DNA of 64,000 nucleotides from positions 1 to 64,000 of the forward strand of contig JALOOG010000001.1 of the NCBI GenBank assembly GCA_025454525.1. The letters run 5' to 3'. This document shows, piece by piece, positions 61,641 through 64,000 of the stretch; the stretch's first letter is position 1; the number at the start of each line of letters is the position of its first letter. Under the pieces are notes generated by a model that was given only the letters and a program-made list of their open reading frames with translations, was not told where the DNA came from and did not search any database. Origin of the DNA: Anaerolineae bacterium. GTDB lineage: Bacteria; Chloroflexota; Anaerolineae; Aggregatilineales; Phototrophicaceae. Made by a program: the position numbers and the translations under genes.

Positions 61641-63235
61641 TGGGACTTGCGCGTCGATCCTTTCGCCTACTTCCGTTACTGTTTTGGGCGGTCTTTTTTG
61701 CCTATCCCTTGTGGGCGATCTTTCGTTTAAGTCTGTTTCCAGATGGCCGCTTTGACGGGAGCGGCTTTCTTAACCTAGCGACTTCCTCCTATTACCTAGA
61801 GACTTTGGGATTCACGGTGGGACAAGCGGCGCTCTCAACATTGATCACGCTAGGTTTAGCCTTGCCTAGCGCTTACGTGTTTGTGCGCTTTCGCTTTATG
61901 GGAAAAAAGCTCTTGTTAGCGCTCTCAACGTTACCCTTTGTTTTGCCAACCGTGGTTGTAGCGACCGCATGGAGCGCTTTAATCGGAGATCAAGGGGTGA
62001 TCAACACGGCGTTGATCACGATTTTTGGACTCGCCTCACCCCCGTTTCAGATCGAACGCTCCTTAACGTTGATCTTGATCGCACATGTATTTTACAACTA
62101 CGCGATCGCTTTACGCTTAATCAGTGGATTTTGGGCTAACCAAAGCCCACACCTTGAAGATGCAGCCCAGGTGTTAGGCGCACATGGATGGCGCTTATGG
62201 TGGGAGATCCGACTGCCTTTATTGTGGCCGGCGATCGCATCAGCGGCCGCATTGGTATTTATCTTCACCTTTACCAGCTTCGGGGTGATCGTGATATTGG
62301 GTGGTTTACGTTATGCTACTTTAGAAGTTGAGATCTTCAATCAAGCCCGCAATCTTTTCAACTTACCGATGGCCGCAGCGCTTTCCCTCGTTCAGATCGG
62401 GAGCATGTTCGCCTTGATGCTTGTGTACACCCGCTTACAAAAACGCACGCCGATCGATCTCTTTCGATCGGCTCAACTCACCCGATCGCCCAAAACTTGG
62501 ACGGAACGCACCATGATCGCCTTGACGATCGGTTTGATCGGCATTTTGGTGTTCAGTCCGCTGATCGCCTTGGTGATCCGATCATTACAAGGTGGGTTTA
62601 GCGCCTATCTCCGATTGAATCAGAATCCACGCGGATCAGTCTTATTCGTCACACCCTTAGAGGCGATCGGCAACTCCCTGATGTTCGCGGTGATCACCAC
62701 GATCCTAGCGGTGATCTTAGGTCTACTCACCGCTTATTTGATCCAACGGCGTGGGATATTGGATGCGCTGTTTATGTTGCCGTTAGCGACAAGCGCGGTA
62801 ACGTTAGGCTTTGGCTACTTGTTGACCATGCCGGGTGAGATCTGGGTGATTCCGGTGGTGCATACGTTAGTCGCTTTGCCTTTGGTCATCCGGAGCATCT
62901 TGCCTGCGCTTCGCAACCTCCCGCCGCATTTATCTGAGGCCGCGCAAGTTTTAGGGGCGACTCCGTGGCAAGTATGGCGTGCGGTGGATCTGCCCTTGCT
63001 TCGACGGGGCTTGATCGTCGGTGCGACGTTTGCGTTTACCGTCAGTATGGGGGAATTTGGAGCATCGTTGTTTTTAGCCCGCCCTGACACCCCGACGATC
63101 CCGATCGTGATCTTTCGGTTGTTGGGGCAACCGGGCGCGACCAATTATGGGCAAGCTTTAGCGATGAGTGTGATCTTGATGATCATTTGTGCGATCAGCT
63201 TTTGGATAATTGAACACACCAGCGGAGATTTTTGA
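61640..63235 (+). CDS. thiP: Thiamine ABC transporter permease
   Basis: A 531-residue double permease with about 12 TM helices. Two EAA-type loops are visible: LEDAAQVLGAHGWRLWWEI near 175 and LSEAAQVLGATPWQVWRAV near 435. The two-domain layout is that of ThiP and the iron permease FbpB; riboswitch control decides for thiamine. The ATG overlapping the thiB stop (TAATG) is preferred over upstream in-frame GTG/ATG codons. Confidence 0.93.
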   Translation: MGLARRSFRLLPLLFWAVFFAYPLWAIFRLSLFPDGRFDGSGFLNLATSSYYLETLGFTVGQAALSTLITLGLALPSAYVFVRFRFMGKKLLLALSTLPFVLPTVVVATAWSALIGDQGVINTALITIFGLASPPFQIERSLTLILIAHVFYNYAIALRLISGFWANQSPHLEDAAQVLGAHGWRLWWEIRLPLLWPAIASAAALVFIFTFTSFGVIVILGGLRYATLEVEIFNQARNLFNLPMAAALSLVQIGSMFALMLVYTRLQKRTPIDLFRSAQLTRSPKTWTERTMIALTIGLIGILVFSPLIALVIRSLQGGFSAYLRLNQNPRGSVLFVTPLEAIGNSLMFAVITTILAVILGLLTAYLIQRRGILDALFMLPLATSAVTLGFGYLLTMPGEIWVIPVVHTLVALPLVIRSILPALRNLPPHLSEAAQVLGATPWQVWRAVDLPLLRRGLIVGATFAFTVSMGEFGASLFLARPDTPTIPIVIFRLLGQPGATNYGQALAMSVILMIICAISFWIIEHTSGDF

Positions 63236-63237
63236 GC

Positions 63238-64000
63238 ATGTTACAGCTGAACGGGATCAACCGATCATTTGACGATCAACCGATCTTACAGAGTTTAGAT
63301 CTTACGGTCAACGATGGGGAGATCGTCTGTTTATTAGGGGCAAGCGGGAGCGGTAAAACCACCCTGTTACGGGTGATCGCGGGTCTAGAAACGCTTGATA
63401 GCGGCGATCTCTCGTTAGACGGCGTTTCGATTCGCGATCTTCCGGTGTATCGGCGTGATTTTGGCCTGATGTTTCAAGATTTTGCGCTCTTTCCACATTT
63501 AAACGTGGCGCAAAATGTGCTTTTTGGCCTGAAAATGCGAGGGACTTCACACACCTTACAAACGCAACGCCTCACTGAAGTGTTAGCATTGGTCGGATTA
63601 TCTGGCTTTGAGCGCCGAAGTGTCACCGAGTTATCCGGCGGTGAGCGTCAACGAGTCGCATTAGCTCGGAGTCTCGCACCTCGTCCCCGGTTACTCTTGT
63701 TAGATGAGCCAATGGGATCACTAGACGCGGCCTTACGAGAACGCCTAATGATCGAAGTCCGTGACATCATCAAAGCGGCCGGCATTACGGCGATCGCTGT
63801 GACTCATGATCAACAGGAGGCCTTTACGATTGCCGATCGTATCGGCGTGATCCACCATGGGCAAATTGAGCAGATTGACACCCCGTCTGCCTTGTATCAA
63901 CGGCCCAAAACAACCTATATCGCGCAATTTCTAGGCTTACACAACTTGATCCCCGTGTTAGAAGCACAAGACGGGATCGCCACAACGCCGATCGGCTCAT
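63238..64000 (+). CDS. thiQ: Thiamine ABC transporter ATP-binding protein, partial
   Basis: The gene starts 2 bases after the thiP stop and runs off the window end after about 254 codons. Walker A is GASGSGKTT near residue 34, the signature LSGGERQRVALARSL near 138, Walker B LLLLDEPMGSLD and the switch His in AVTHDQQEA. The end visible is the start of the regulatory domain (FLGLHNLIPVLEAQ), so the full protein is longer than the 230-residue ThiQ of enterobacteria. It powers ThiP. Confidence 0.92.
   Translation, partial: MLQLNGINRSFDDQPILQSLDLTVNDGEIVCLLGASGSGKTTLLRVIAGLETLDSGDLSLDGVSIRDLPVYRRDFGLMFQDFALFPHLNVAQNVLFGLKMRGTSHTLQTQRLTEVLALVGLSGFERRSVTELSGGERQRVALARSLAPRPRLLLLDEPMGSLDAALRERLMIEVRDIIKAAGITAIAVTHDQQEAFTIADRIGVIHHGQIEQIDTPSALYQRPKTTYIAQFLGLHNLIPVLEAQDGIATTPIGS

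Noticed and set aside
1-64000. Transfer RNA, ribosomal RNA, CRISPR, prophage or transposase genes
   Set aside because: I looked for T-loop motifs, regular repeat-spacer arrays and transposase or integrase signatures and saw none.

Overview
The window reads as a chromosomal segment of a bacterium, most likely Chloroflexota (Anaerolineae-like). This is an inference from gene content: a sortase with an LPxTG-type partner, a GlmL-like ASKHA ATPase in an operon of membrane proteins, PT-rich linkers, a class I (DhnA-type) aldolase and a fused 2-oxoacid dehydrogenase E1. Base composition is moderate, and GATC/CGATCG words are conspicuously frequent. There is no rRNA, tRNA, CRISPR array, transposase or phage gene. 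About 54 protein genes are supported, nearly all intact; only the last (thiQ) is cut by the window edge.

Layout. 0-3.2 kb: a LacI-family regulator with its own promoter and a LacI-type operator, asnS, and a small unknown gene. 3.2-11.3 kb: a giant YfhO-like/flippase fusion, then a compact chemosensory operon (cheW, MCP, CheA-receiver hybrid). 11.4-12.6 kb: a MITE-like repeat and pdxS. 12.6-17.5 kb: a minus-strand envelope and signalling group (sortase, small membrane protein, Crp/Fnr regulator, FHA, PspC, LiaF-like protein, with a methyltransferase upstream). 17.6-25.7 kb: a solute-binding protein, a second MITE-like copy, a conserved promoter-leader module, cytochrome P450, a CpdA-like phosphodiesterase and a sugar ABC transporter without an ATPase.

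25.7-35.0 kb: an eight-gene minus-strand operon, largely uncharacterised, that begins with a probably leaderless 75-codon gene and ends with an LPDTG surface protein. It holds a GlmL-like ATPase, three multi-TM proteins and a 1023-residue protein with acidic W-L repeats and an SH3 domain. 35.2-41.4 kb: a plus-strand MacB/Lol-like ABC operon (YIP1 protein, ATPase, CARDB-like exoprotein, FtsX-type permease, TPM-DsbA fusion). 41.5-43.7 kb: a DUF3592-like protein, a ScyD/E-like protein and a cytochrome c lipoprotein.

43.7-59.3 kb is central carbon metabolism, mostly on the minus strand: a GntR-controlled fused E1 plus E2, transketolase, pdhABC, a secreted GH13 amylase, an MBL hydrolase, class I aldolase, RidA and a nitrilase-family amidase. 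59.4-64 kb: a second copy of the promoter-leader module in front of an orphan CoA-transferase alpha subunit, then a TPP riboswitch and a thiBPQ-type thiamine transporter.

The most interesting items are the two related promoter-leader modules (about 19.05-19.24 and 59.39-59.60 kb), the eight-gene GlmL-like/DWL-repeat/LPDTG operon, the YfhO-flippase fusion, and the MacB-type exporter with a CARDB exoprotein and a TPM-DsbA redox protein.
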